Positions 37,553 through 46,019 of a DNA stretch of 64,000 nt are shown piece by piece. The notes beneath the pieces are model-generated. The model did not search any database. It was not told the DNA's origin and worked only from the letters and a program-made list of their open reading frames with translations. The DNA comes from an uncultured bacterium (GTDB taxonomy: Bacteria; Actinomycetota; Coriobacteriia; Coriobacteriales; Coriobacteriaceae), in assembly GCA_905214525.1 (NCBI GenBank), contig CAJMMN010000008.1:1-64000 (forward strand), given 5' to 3'. Every line of letters starts with the position of its first letter. Position 1 is the stretch's first letter. A program made the translations under genes and the position numbers.

Positions 37553-38248
37553 TTATTCGATGATGTAGCCGACGCCCCAGACGTTTTTGATAAAGCGCGG
37601 CTTTTGTGCGTCGTCGCCGATCTTTTCGCGCAAGTGGCGAATGTGCACCATCACCGTATTGTTGGAGCCGGGCATAAAGTCCTCGTTCCACACCGCGCGG
37701 AACAGGTCCTCCACGGCCACCACGCTGCCGCGATGCTCGACCAGATACAGCAAGATTGAATACTCGGTGGGTGTGAGGCGTACCGGCGCACCGTCCACCG
37801 TCACGGAACGAGCGTCGCGGTTGATCTCCAAGCCGTCGAGCTGAATGGTCGGCGACTCGGCCGCCTGTGCGCGGCTGCCGTAGCTGGTGTAACGACGCAG
37901 CTGAGCGTGAACGCGCGCAATGAGCTCCAGCGGGCGGAACGGCTTAACCACGTAATCGTCCGCGCCAAGCGAAAGGCCCTCGATCTTGTCTTGCTGGGCA
38001 TCGCGCGCCGTCAGCATGATCACGGGATAGGTATGGCTGGAACGAATCGTACGCAGCAGCTCAAACCCATCGATATCGGGCAGCATGACATCCAGCAGCG
38101 CCAGATCGAACTCCTGCTCCAAGATTGCCTTGGCAGCATCGGCCCCGCTATAGGCAATCTGGACATCAAAGCCCTCTTTTGTAAGGTAGATACCAACCAA
38201 GTCGGCGATGGCCTTTTCGTCATCAACTACCAAAATGCGCTCGTTCAT
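37553..38248 (-). CDS. Response regulator, VanR-like OmpR family
   Basis: A 231-residue regulator with receiver (VVDDEKAIADLVGIYL, Asp in ALLDVMLPDIDG, Lys in DDYVVKPFRP) and winged-helix output domain (LTPTEYSILLYLVEH, NTVMVHIRHLREKIGD). Strong match in layout to VanR. GAGGAG lies upstream of the ATG. It is divergent from a D,D-carboxypeptidase gene; a role in regulating peptidoglycan trimming is suggested by this position only. No vanHAX genes are present, so this does not indicate vancomycin resistance. Confidence 0.88.
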   Translation of the reverse strand: MNERILVVDDEKAIADLVGIYLTKEGFDVQIAYSGADAAKAILEQEFDLALLDVMLPDIDGFELLRTIRSSHTYPVIMLTARDAQQDKIEGLSLGADDYVVKPFRPLELIARVHAQLRRYTSYGSRAQAAESPTIQLDGLEINRDARSVTVDGAPVRLTPTEYSILLYLVEHRGSVVAVEDLFRAVWNEDFMPGSNNTVMVHIRHLREKIGDDAQKPRFIKNVWGVGYIIE

Positions 38249-38445
38249 GCGTGCTCCTCTCGCGCTCCATTATGCCCGAGGCGACGCACGCCACACACAA
38301 CAAGCGTGGGTGATTAAGTCGGCCTTAAGCACCCTTGTGCCCGTTCGGGCGCGGATGTGGGCCACGCACGCACGCGATGATCGCCGACGCCGGCAAACGA
38401 TATACTCTAGTTCCAGAAGAGACCATCCCGTCGAAAGCGAAATCC

Positions 38446-39786
38446 GTGAAGTCCCTCACCTCTTTTGCAAAGCGCTCAGCCCAGCTTGCCGCCGGCTTTG
38501 TCTGCGCTATCGCCCTTGCCGCTGGCGTGCCCACCGTCGCCGGCGCCCAAGTACTCACGACCGACAATGTTTGCGGCAAAACCGCCGATGCGCGCGGCAT
38601 CACGGCCGAAAACCTGCCCGATATCGATGCGACCAATGCCCTCGTCATGGGCAAAGACGGCACCGTCTACTATGCCCGCGGCGCCGATGAGCAGGTCAAG
38701 ATTGCCTCGATCACCAAGGTCATGACCGCAATCCTAACCGTCGAGAATTGCAAGATGGACGAGAAGGCCACGGTGAGCAACGCCGCAGCCACCGTGGGCA
38801 ATTCAACAGCCGGCCTACTCGAAGGCGACGAGCTCACCGTGAAGCAGGCACTGCGCGGCCTGATGATTCCCTCGGGCAACGACGCCGCCATCGTGCTCGC
38901 CGAATATGTGGGCAAGAAGATCGACCCTAAGACCAAAGACGCCGAGGCAACATTTGTGAAAGCCATGAACGAGCGCGCTAAGAAGCTCGGTTGCACCGGC
39001 ACGCTTTTTGAAAACCCGCATGGTCTGGACTTTGATGAGTGGGCTGGTGATATGCACTCAACCGCACACGACGTAGCGCTGATGATGCAGGAGGCCATGA
39101 AAAACGACACGATCCGCGAGGTCGTAGCGAGCGAAGATTCCTGGATCGAGGTCACGGGCGCCGACGGCACCGACCATTCGCATTCCATGGACACGCATAA
39201 CTATTTGCTAGGCCAAGATGGCAACATCGGTGGCAAGACCGGCACCACCGATGATGCAGGCTATTGCTTTACGGGTGCCTACAACCGCGATGGCGACGAG
39301 ATCTACACCGTCGTTTTGAACTCCACCACCACCGACCAGCGCTTTACCGATACCGCAACCCTTGCCAATTGGTACTACGGTCACAAGGTGACGGTCGCAA
39401 TCGCCAACACGCAGGAAAAGACCGCCAACGGCAACCCACTTATGGCGCGCATTGGCCAAACCGACTGGACGGATAAGACGATCGACGCCACGCTCGCCGA
39501 TCCTACGGCGCAAGCGACCGTGTTTTCCCTTGCCGGCGAGGTGACCGAAAAGGTTAGCTACGACGATCTTTCGGGCACGGTGCATGTGGGCGACAAGGTG
39601 GGCAGCGTTACGCTCAAGCAGGATGGCACCAAGATCGCCGTCATGGACCTGGTTGCCGACGAGGAAGGCGCAGGGCCGAATCCCATTGAGTGGCTACTCG
39701 TGAAGCTCGATCGCTTGGGCCGCCGCATCGACAACCGCCCGCTCACGACAGAAAGCGAGACCGTCGCCAAGGCGCCCGAGGTGTAG
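38446..39786 (+). CDS. D-alanyl-D-alanine carboxypeptidase (peptidase S11, DacA-like)
   Basis: An exported serine enzyme of 446 residues that trims the terminal D-Ala from peptidoglycan stem peptides. GTG 38446 is chosen because it opens a clean signal peptide (basic start, hydrophobic LAAGFVCAIALAAGVPTVAGA, cut near AGA-Q). Active-site motifs are SITK (nucleophile Ser), SGN and KTGTT. After the catalytic domain comes a beta-rich domain, and near the end an amphipathic stretch (NPIEWLLVKLDRLGRR) could anchor it to the membrane as in PBP5. A TATACT at 38401-38406 may be its -10. The ribosome site is weak. Confidence 0.9.
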   Translation: MKSLTSFAKRSAQLAAGFVCAIALAAGVPTVAGAQVLTTDNVCGKTADARGITAENLPDIDATNALVMGKDGTVYYARGADEQVKIASITKVMTAILTVENCKMDEKATVSNAAATVGNSTAGLLEGDELTVKQALRGLMIPSGNDAAIVLAEYVGKKIDPKTKDAEATFVKAMNERAKKLGCTGTLFENPHGLDFDEWAGDMHSTAHDVALMMQEAMKNDTIREVVASEDSWIEVTGADGTDHSHSMDTHNYLLGQDGNIGGKTGTTDDAGYCFTGAYNRDGDEIYTVVLNSTTTDQRFTDTATLANWYYGHKVTVAIANTQEKTANGNPLMARIGQTDWTDKTIDATLADPTAQATVFSLAGEVTEKVSYDDLSGTVHVGDKVGSVTLKQDGTKIAVMDLVADEEGAGPNPIEWLLVKLDRLGRRIDNRPLTTESETVAKAPEV

Positions 39787-39814
39787 TGCGCAAGAATAAT
39801 AAGCCCACTGAAGG

Positions 39815-39843
39815 GAGGCGTCCGAAAGGATGCCTCTTTTTTT
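39815..39843 (+). terminator. Terminator of the D,D-carboxypeptidase gene
   Basis: Stem GAGGC/GCCTC (39815-39819 with 39832-39836) followed by seven T. Confidence 0.9.
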
Positions 39844-39845
39844 GA

Positions 39846-40124
39846 GGTTCGAATCCCCAGCCGCCATTCTTGATAATAAAAAGGGCCCCAAATGGGACCC
39901 TTCTTCAAATTCGTACTGGCGGAGAGCTGGGGATGTCCGGGCATGCTGCGCATGCCCTCCGGCTTCAAAGCCTGGCGGCTTTTCGCCCACGGGCTACAAA
40001 CGCTTTCGCGTTTGCTTAACGCCCGTGCCCTCTCGGGTTCGAATCCCCAGCCGCCATTCTTGATAATAAAAAGGGCCCCAAATGGGACCCTTCTTCAAAT
40101 TCGTACTGGCGGAGAGCTGGGGAT
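39846..40124. repeat. 190-bp tRNA-associated module at tRNA-Ser
   Basis: Two identical 89-bp copies (39846-39934 and 40036-40124) start 190 bp apart. Each runs from a plus-strand T-arm-like GGTTCGAATCC through the tRNA-Ser terminator to the 3' half of tRNA-Ser; the second copy continues into the intact gene. They split inside the T-loop. Between them is a 101-bp core (39935-40035) with hairpins GGGCATGC/GCATGCCC (39939-39957), GGCG/CGCC (39974-39987), and ACGGGC/GCCCGT (39989-40026) enclosing AAACGC-TTTC-GCGTTT. Confidence 0.8.
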
Positions 40125-40197
40125 TCGAACCCCAGATGCCCTTTTGGGGCATACTCGCTTAGCAGGCGAGCACCTTCGGCCTCTCGGTCAGCTCTCC
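40107..40197 (-). tRNA. tRNA-Ser (GCT)
   Basis: Class II tRNA with acceptor stem GGAGAGC/GCTCTCC, anticodon loop CTGCTAA (anticodon GCT), long variable arm, T-arm GGTTCGAATCC, discriminator G and an encoded CCA. Followed by a terminator hairpin (GGGTCCC/GGGGCCC with T-run, 40066-40092). Confidence 0.95.
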
Positions 40198-40289
40198 GTA
40201 ACAGCCGTTCTATAGTAACCAAACAGCCAAGGATGGGCAAGAGGAAATTTTCTAATTGCCTAGCAGCCTTTCCTTCTTGAAAGCTTCGC

Positions 40290-42731
40290 CTACCCCAGCG
40301 AGCGGTTGAGGGAGCCGAGCTCGTCGTTACCCATGGTGCGCCACATTTGGAAGATGCAGCCGCGCGCCAGGAAAAAGAAGCCGTTATCGACCAGCTGCAC
40401 GGCGGCATCCGCAAGCTGATTGGTCACCGCGGGCACGGGCGGCAATTCGAGTCCAGCCTTGTGGATGGTCTCGACCGCTTCCTCGAACGTCGGAGGCTCG
40501 CTGACGCCCATCTCGTTCATAAGGCCCTGCATTTCTTCCAGTGCGCTGCTGCCCGACTCCTCGCCGCGCGGCACCAGACGGTAACAAGCCAGCGCCAGAT
40601 CGAGCTGATCGCAATTCCAATAGGCAAACGCCAAGCGATAGAACAGGTAGCCGATTGCAGAACGATCGCTGGCAATACGTAGGCCGTGGCGCGCCACCTC
40701 GATAATCTCGTCAAAGCGCTCCAGACGCGCAAGCACGTTGATGAGCGCAAAGTGCGACTGCATGGACGAGCGCGCCAGATCGTAAAGATGGCGCACCTCG
40801 GGCAGTGCTCGTTCAAAGTTCTCTTGCTCGGCGTAAAAGCTGCAGATCTCGTGCTGGGCAAAGTACAGCGCATCGGGCGCACGAAGGATTCGCACAGAGC
40901 GGTCTTCTTCCAACACCGGTAGCACCATGCGCACCAGCTGGTTATCGCAAAACTGCGTTTGAACCGGACCTGTCGCCAAAAGCTCGGCGACGGCGCACTT
41001 AGCCTCCAACTCCTCGACAAGACGGGAAAAACCTTCAAAAGCACCTGTACGGTCGACTTTTGCCTGCTCGCGCAATTCAACAACACGGGCCACGTATGGG
41101 TCATCGTCCTCTTCCATGACCTCCAACTCGTCAGCCTTATCGGCAAGCAGCAGATCGCGCAGCGCCGGCGGCAGCGTGCGATGGTCATCACGCGGACGGG
41201 CATGAACCTCCGCAGGTTCAATCGTCTCCGGAGCAGTTGACTCATACGCCTCAAGCACACGCTTGCACGGCATATCGTCCATGTCCATGCTCTCAAGATC
41301 CTTGGCGACAGGCACGCAATCGGCCAGATAGGCCGCGCGCCCAAAGAAATACGTTGCGGCAACGCGCTCGCCCTGCTCACTGTCGGGAGCAGCAATCTGC
41401 ACATAGCAGCGCGTGATGCAGGTGCCCGCGGCAAAACACGCCGCCGCAAGTGTGAGCGCCACGCGCGCATCGTGCTCCGCGGCCCAGATCGCGCGCGTGT
41501 CCTCGTCCAGCTCGCGCCAGGCGTCATCTTGAGCGTCGTATTCACGTTGCGGCATGGCATCAACGACAGACTGCCCAAACCGAACGAGCATAATCCCCTC
41601 GACAACGTTTACTCGATAGGTATAGTCGAGCCTTGTGACCACGTTAAGCGCTTCTACAATACGCGCGAAGCGGGTACGCACATCCCACTCACCGCCCGGC
41701 TGGCACGAAACCGTTCCCGGTTTGGCCCACGGGTTATCGCTTGAGGCCGTATCGAGCAGTCGGGGAACATCGTTGGTCGTCTTGGCGATATGCCACGCAT
41801 CAAAGAGCGCGCAGCCCTCAAGGCTCGGCGAGGATGCCGCAGGGACCAATCCGGCCCCGATGCGCTCAAGGATGCCGGAGAGGCGGTTGAGACGGCACTC
41901 TATTGCAAGCAGCATGTCAATCTCGTCCTGGTCCAGCAGGCTACGATCAAAATTGAGATAGAAAAGCTTTGAACGATCAATGCGAGCCAGGCTCATCTCG
42001 GACTTGGCAGCGATGGTGCGCAGGCGGGGCAAGTCAATTTCACTCATAAGGGCAGCGGCATAGCGCTCGATACCGCTCGGATTCTCGGCATGGTCAACGC
42101 GGTAAAGCAGCGTCTCGATAGCATCAGGGAGCGGTGCCGTGTTAAAGCCCAAAAACACCTCGACCGGCTCGGGCAACTTTACGAGCTTGATCTTGTCGAT
42201 AACATTTTGCATATCCTCGTCGAGTCCGCCGGCGTCCGCCGTGCTCGCAATGGCATTTTCGGAGTCAGCGAATATCACGTAGCGCAGGAACATCGATGCC
42301 ATGAACTCGCCGTAAGGAAGGGAGCGGGCTGAATTCCATGTCTCGTGGTCGGATTGCTCGCGCATGGGGCCTTCGGGAGAGCCGACAGTTTGCGCACACG
42401 CGCGCATTGCACCGTTGGCTTCCCTTACCATAATCTCACCAATACTGGAATCCGACTCGTCAAGGACCAGTTCCATGTCGGGATCGTTGGGCAGCGGAGC
42501 CTCGCTGACGGGGCGGTCCACCTTGTACACCTCACCCGAAACGCTTACGTAGCCCAAAAGCGACACATGACTTTTGCCAACGAACTCGACGACATAACAA
42601 GATTCATGCTGATCCTCGCCAAAGAGTTTCCAGACCACGCCATATGAGCGTCCCGCAGGCTGCTCGGGCATCGCCGGAAAGCGCTTCTTGGGATCGAGAA
42701 ACCTGAGCTTGTATGTCGGACGCTCTGCCAC
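40290..42731 (-). CDS. Large protein of unknown function with helical repeats
   Basis: I do not recognise this 813-residue protein. It has no signal peptide or membrane segment. It is acidic, with a beta-rich N-terminal part (about 1-110), a long helical middle, and a C-terminal region (about 560-770) whose paired helices with small residues at regular places (for example YFAQHEICSFYAEQENFERA and IGYLFYRLAFAYWNCDQLDLA) look like TPR repeats. Such proteins usually act as scaffolds. Start is GTG 42731 with AGGGTG upstream. It stands alone between tRNA-Ser and the tRNA-Arg cluster and ends with SLNRSLG. Confidence 0.75.
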   Translation of the reverse strand: MAERPTYKLRFLDPKKRFPAMPEQPAGRSYGVVWKLFGEDQHESCYVVEFVGKSHVSLLGYVSVSGEVYKVDRPVSEAPLPNDPDMELVLDESDSSIGEIMVREANGAMRACAQTVGSPEGPMREQSDHETWNSARSLPYGEFMASMFLRYVIFADSENAIASTADAGGLDEDMQNVIDKIKLVKLPEPVEVFLGFNTAPLPDAIETLLYRVDHAENPSGIERYAAALMSEIDLPRLRTIAAKSEMSLARIDRSKLFYLNFDRSLLDQDEIDMLLAIECRLNRLSGILERIGAGLVPAASSPSLEGCALFDAWHIAKTTNDVPRLLDTASSDNPWAKPGTVSCQPGGEWDVRTRFARIVEALNVVTRLDYTYRVNVVEGIMLVRFGQSVVDAMPQREYDAQDDAWRELDEDTRAIWAAEHDARVALTLAAACFAAGTCITRCYVQIAAPDSEQGERVAATYFFGRAAYLADCVPVAKDLESMDMDDMPCKRVLEAYESTAPETIEPAEVHARPRDDHRTLPPALRDLLLADKADELEVMEEDDDPYVARVVELREQAKVDRTGAFEGFSRLVEELEAKCAVAELLATGPVQTQFCDNQLVRMVLPVLEEDRSVRILRAPDALYFAQHEICSFYAEQENFERALPEVRHLYDLARSSMQSHFALINVLARLERFDEIIEVARHGLRIASDRSAIGYLFYRLAFAYWNCDQLDLALACYRLVPRGEESGSSALEEMQGLMNEMGVSEPPTFEEAVETIHKAGLELPPVPAVTNQLADAAVQLVDNGFFFLARGCIFQMWRTMGNDELGSLNRSLG

Positions 42732-42894
42732 GAAATATCACCCTGATCGGTCGCTTGAAGAAGGAGTGGTCGCGAATAAGTCGCGACATCTACTCGGAAT
42801 CTTACACGAGTCGACAGGAAATCGTCCCTTTGGACGAAAGCACTCAAGCTGACGCAAAAGAAAAGCCCCCGTTGCCGGGAGCTTTAATCTCAAA

Positions 42895-42971
42895 TGGTGC
42901 GGCGTATAGGATTCGAACCTATGACGTTCTGATTCGTAGTCAGACCCTCTATCCAGCTGAGGTAACGCCGC
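42895..42971 (-). tRNA. tRNA-Arg (ACG), copy 1
   Basis: Acceptor GCGGCGT/ACGCCGC, anticodon loop CTACGAA (ACG, read as ICG), T-arm AGGTTCGAATCCT, encoded CCA. Followed by a hairpin with CCCGG/CCGGG-like stem and T-rich tail at about 42858-42884. Confidence 0.95.
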
Positions 42972-43159
42972 GACTTGTTGATTATTATGCACATGGACTG
43001 AATAATCGTCAAGCGTTTTTCAAAAAAAGTTATTGAATTTGATTTTTACTCATTTGATGCAGTCGATCGACTCGATACTTTCAAACACGGCGAAAGCAAC
43101 TCCTCAAGTATGTCGACATATAAGAAAAGCCTCCGTTACCGGAGGCTTTAAAGTTCAGT

Positions 43160-43236
43160 TGGTGCGGCGTATAGGATTCGAACCTATGACGTTCTGATTC
43201 GTAGTCAGACCCTCTATCCAGCTGAGGTAACGCCGC
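43160..43236 (-). tRNA. tRNA-Arg (ACG), copy 2
   Basis: Identical in sequence to copy 1 across the whole 77 nt including CCA. Followed by its own terminator (GCCTCCGG/CCGGAGGC, about 43124-43150). Confidence 0.95.
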
Positions 43237-43324
43237 AACGCACGGATTATTATGCACGCGAGCCCCCGATGGGTCAAGCGACAATTAGAAAAAATTTTAC
43301 GGAGTGATAATTAAGTTGTTCGTG

Positions 43325-43611
43325 CCTCGACCGAGGTTCGAATCCATGCGGTGTTGCCATAAAAGAAAAGCCCCCGTTGCCGGAGGCTTTCAATTTCAAT
43401 TGGTGCGGCGTATAGGATTCCGCGCATCCGCTGCGCGGATCCGCGCCGGCTTCGCCCGCCTGCCGGCGTGCTCGCCCGCTCGCTACGGACGCTCCGCGTC
43501 CGCTTCACGCTCGCGCCTCGACCGAGGTTCGAATCCCTGTCTGGTCTCCAAAAAAGAAAAGCCCCCGTTGCCGGAGGCTTTCAATTTCAATTGGTGCGGC
43601 GTATAGGATTC
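43325..43611. repeat. 191-bp tRNA-associated module at tRNA-Arg copy 3
   Basis: Two identical 60-bp copies (43361-43420 and 43552-43611) of the tRNA-Arg terminator plus 3' end, 191 bp apart, split inside the T-loop after GGATTC. The core 43421-43551 folds into ATCCGC-TGC-GCGGAT (43426-43440), CGCCGGC/GCCGGCG (43444-43468) and CGGACGC-TCC-GCGTCCG (43486-43502), then a plus-strand T-arm-like GGTTCGAATCC ending in TCTCCA (43528-43550). The 20-mer cctcgaccgaggttcgaatc occurs both in the core and left of the first copy (43325), a trace of a further unit. Confidence 0.8.
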
Positions 43612-43668
43612 GAACCTATGACGTTCTGATTCGTAGTCAGACCCTCTATCCAGCTGAGGTAACGCCGC
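43592..43668 (-). tRNA. tRNA-Arg (ACG), copy 3
   Basis: Same 77-nt sequence as copies 1 and 2, encoded CCA. Its terminator (GCCTCCGG/CCGGGGGC, about 43561-43580) and 3' end form the right-hand repeat of the 191-bp module. Confidence 0.95.
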
Positions 43669-43745
43669 AGCACAAGACATATAAAACCACTTTAGCTTAT
43701 TGGAGTCAAGCACAATTTCAAACTTTTTTGTGGAACGCAGTCTTG

Positions 43746-44123
43746 TCATGCTGCTCCGCATATACCGCCATTCCCCGTACGATCGATTGGCTTTTCGATC
43801 ACGTCAAACTTAGCATCAAGTTCCCTCAGGAGCGATCTCACCCGCTGGGCACAATCATAATCGGCAAACGAGATGCTCAACATGCGAGCAACCTGATTAG
43901 ATGTCTGGACCCCATAGAAATGCTCTAGGGCCACAAGCCCCTCGTGCGCCACAAACGTCTCAACCACATGAGGCGACTCCTCGTAGCACCATTGCGTCAA
44001 CGGCCCCTCGCTCGTCTGTCGAACCACCAGGCCACCCATGCCAGACGGCTCACACGTCACAAGCAGGTACTCCCCGCCCTCGTCGCTCTCAAACAAAACC
44101 ACCCGATCATCAAACAGCTCCAT
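43746..44123 (-). CDS. Small acidic protein of unknown function
   Basis: A 125-residue cytoplasmic protein I do not recognise. It has a mixed strand-helix pattern: a beta-rich N-terminal half (LFDDRVVLFESDEGGEYLLV) and a helical C-terminal half (YDCAQRVRSLLRELDAKFDV). A good ribosome site (GAAAGGGG) precedes the ATG. Base composition and codon use are like the neighbours. No motif suggests a function. Confidence 0.7.
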   Translation of the reverse strand: MELFDDRVVLFESDEGGEYLLVTCEPSGMGGLVVRQTSEGPLTQWCYEESPHVVETFVAHEGLVALEHFYGVQTSNQVARMLSISFADYDCAQRVRSLLRELDAKFDVIEKPIDRTGNGGICGAA

Positions 44124-44242
44124 CGCGTCCCCTTTCTCTCGCTCTTATTTAGCAAAAGCATAGCAGGTAGATGGCTGTATACAGAACAGTTGTTCGTGTG
44201 TTTTCTATTGAGCTGTCCGCACGGCATGGTATGGCCGCACAC

Positions 44243-44270
44243 AAAAAGGGCACCCCAAAAAGGAGTGCCC
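44243..44270 (-). terminator. serS terminator
   Basis: Stem GGGCAC/GTGCCC (44248-44253 with 44265-44270) followed on the minus strand by TTTTTG, 25 bp past the serS stop. Confidence 0.9.
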
Positions 44271-44294
44271 TAGCAAATCGCTTATGCAGCCAAT

Positions 44295-45578
44295 CTACGC
44301 GACCGGCTCGATCTTCTCGAGGCCGCCCATGTAGGGACGCAGAACCTCGGGGATCGTGATGGTGCCGTCAGCGTTCTGGTAGTTCTCCAGAATGGCTGCC
44401 ATGGTACGGCCAGCCGGCAGACCGGAACCGTTGAGGGTGTGCAGATAGCGCGAACCCTTGAAGTTCTCGGGGTCGCGATACTTGATGTTGGCGCGACGGG
44501 CCTGGAAGTCACCGCAGTTGGAGCAGGAGCTGATCTCCTTGTAGGCGTTGTAGCTCGGCAGCCAGACCTCGACGTCGTAGGTCTGACGGGCAGAGAAGCC
44601 CAGGTCGCCGGTGCACAGGCTAATCACGCGATACGGAAGACCCAGCTGCTGCAGCAGGAACTCGGCCTCGGCGGTCATGCTCTCGAGCTCCTCGTCGGAC
44701 TCCTCCGGCTTAGCGAACTTGACCATCTCGACCTTGTCGAACTCGTGCTGACGGATGATGCCACGGGTATCGCGACCGGCGGAACCGGCCTCCTCGCGGA
44801 AGCAGGGGGTGAAGGCGGTGTAGCGGCGCGGCAGGGTGTCGGCGTCGAGGACCTCACCGGCGTGCAGGTTGGTGAGCACGACCTCGGCGGTGGGGATCAG
44901 GAAGTTGTCGCCCGAGACGTGATAGGCGTCGTCCTCGAACTTGGGCAGCTGGCCCGTGCCGAACATGGTCTGACGCTTGACGACGATGGGCGGCCACCAC
45001 TCCTTAAAACCACGGCTGGTGTGCGTATCGAGGAAGAAGTTGATAAGGGCGCGCTCAAGACGGGCGCCGGCGCCACCGAGAACGGTGAAGCGGCTGCCGG
45101 AGAGCTTGTTGCCGCGCTCGAAGTCAAGGATGTCGAGGTCGGTGCCCAGATCCCAGTGCGGCTTAAAGTCGAAGTCGAACTCGCGCGGGGTGCCCCAACG
45201 ACGGCGCTCGATGTTCTCGTCCTCGTCCTTGCCGTACGGCGTGGCCTCGCAAGGAATGTTGGGCAGGTGAGCCATGAAGTCGTACTGCTCCTGCTCGAGG
45301 GCGGTGCGGCGCTCGGCCAGACCGTCAATCTTCTCGTTGACGGCGCGCACGGCCTCCTTGGCGGCCTCGGCCTCGTCCTTCTTGCCCTCCTTCATCAGGG
45401 CGCCGATCTTCTTGGACTCGGCATTGCGCGTGGCTTGAAGTTCCTCAACCTCGGTGATGACGGCACGACGCTCGTCGTCGAGCTCAAAGAACTTCTCGCG
45501 ATCCCAAGACGTCTGGCGGTTAGCCATGGCGACATCGATGGCATCGGGGTTCTCGCGAACAAACTTGATATCAAGCAT
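44295..45578 (-). CDS. serS: Seryl-tRNA synthetase
   Basis: A 427-residue class II synthetase. It begins with the long coiled-coil arm that grips tRNA-Ser (about 28-105) and then the catalytic core with motif 2 (TPCFREEAGSAGRDTRGIIRQHEF spans it) and motif 3 (LNGSGLPAGRTMAAILEN). Motif 1 lies around SRGFKEWWPPIVV. Start ATG 45578 with GGAGG upstream; an in-frame ATG nine codons earlier lacks a site. Length is normal. Confidence 0.96.
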   Translation of the reverse strand: MLDIKFVRENPDAIDVAMANRQTSWDREKFFELDDERRAVITEVEELQATRNAESKKIGALMKEGKKDEAEAAKEAVRAVNEKIDGLAERRTALEQEQYDFMAHLPNIPCEATPYGKDEDENIERRRWGTPREFDFDFKPHWDLGTDLDILDFERGNKLSGSRFTVLGGAGARLERALINFFLDTHTSRGFKEWWPPIVVKRQTMFGTGQLPKFEDDAYHVSGDNFLIPTAEVVLTNLHAGEVLDADTLPRRYTAFTPCFREEAGSAGRDTRGIIRQHEFDKVEMVKFAKPEESDEELESMTAEAEFLLQQLGLPYRVISLCTGDLGFSARQTYDVEVWLPSYNAYKEISSCSNCGDFQARRANIKYRDPENFKGSRYLHTLNGSGLPAGRTMAAILENYQNADGTITIPEVLRPYMGGLEKIEPVA

Positions 45579-45689
45579 TAGATCCTCCGGCGATATACAT
45601 TCCATTTAGGTTGCAACCTTGTACATGTATGGGCAAGTATATACTTATGAGCGTTTACGACCCAACTCAACTACGCAAGAAGGCACCCA

Positions 45690-45863
45690 ATGGACGCAGT
45701 TTTTTCCTTTTTGTTTGGCACCCGCACCGGTTTTGCCATCCTTTTCGCCGGCGGCATCCTGCTGTTTGCGATTATTGCCTTTGTAATGGAGAAGCGCACC
45801 CATAAGATGTATGTCGACCGCGGCCCCAAGTCCGAGGACGAAGAAGACAGCTTCTGGGACTAA
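45690..45863 (+). CDS. Small single-pass membrane protein, 57 residues
   Basis: Reads MDAVFSFLFGTRTGFAILFA... and ends EDEEDSFWD. One membrane helix (about residues 14-33) is followed by a basic turn (MEKRTHK) and an acidic tail, so the C-terminus is probably inside. GAAGG lies six bases before the ATG, and codon use is normal for this genome. It is divergent from serS and has a possible promoter with TATACT upstream. Function unknown. Confidence 0.65.
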   Translation: MDAVFSFLFGTRTGFAILFAGGILLFAIIAFVMEKRTHKMYVDRGPKSEDEEDSFWD

Positions 45864-45869
45864 CCTGCC

Positions 45870-46011
45870 AAAAAGGGACAGGTTTATTTTGGTCGGTTTT
45901 ATCTGGGCAAACGCAAGTGCCCCGCAACTGGAATTGAGCCAGTTGCGGGGCACTTTTCGCTAAAAGGACAAAACCGCAGGAAAACCTGCCAAAATAAACT
46001 GTCCCTTTTTT
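45870..46011. repeat. Nested inverted repeats between small membrane gene and proC
   Basis: Outer arms 45870-45892 and 45989-46011 pair over 22-23 bp with a single bulged base. The inner perfect 15-bp stem (45917-45931 with 45939-45953) is followed by TTTT on the plus strand, so it can terminate the small membrane gene. The outer right arm ends 9 bp before the proC stop and may stop proC transcription. Confidence 0.8.
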
Positions 46012-46019
46012 GGTCGGTT

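Noticed and set aside
36288..38248. Vancomycin resistance locus.
   Set aside because: Only a VanRS-like regulatory pair is present, with no vanH, vanA-type ligase or vanX.
39846..40124. The spaced direct repeats at tRNA loci as a CRISPR array.
   Set aside because: Only two copies per locus, repeats of 60-89 bp made of tRNA and terminator sequence, and no cas genes.
43361..43551. T-arm-like plus-strand ends in the module cores as real tRNA genes.
   Set aside because: No D-arm, anticodon arm or matching acceptor stem can be drawn; only a T-arm-like hairpin is present.
42713..43760. Short frames over the tRNA-Arg genes giving peptides such as RIRTYDVLIRSQTLYPAEV or LDRGSDYESERHRFESY.
   Set aside because: These are translations of tRNA genes, a known source of false proteins in databases.
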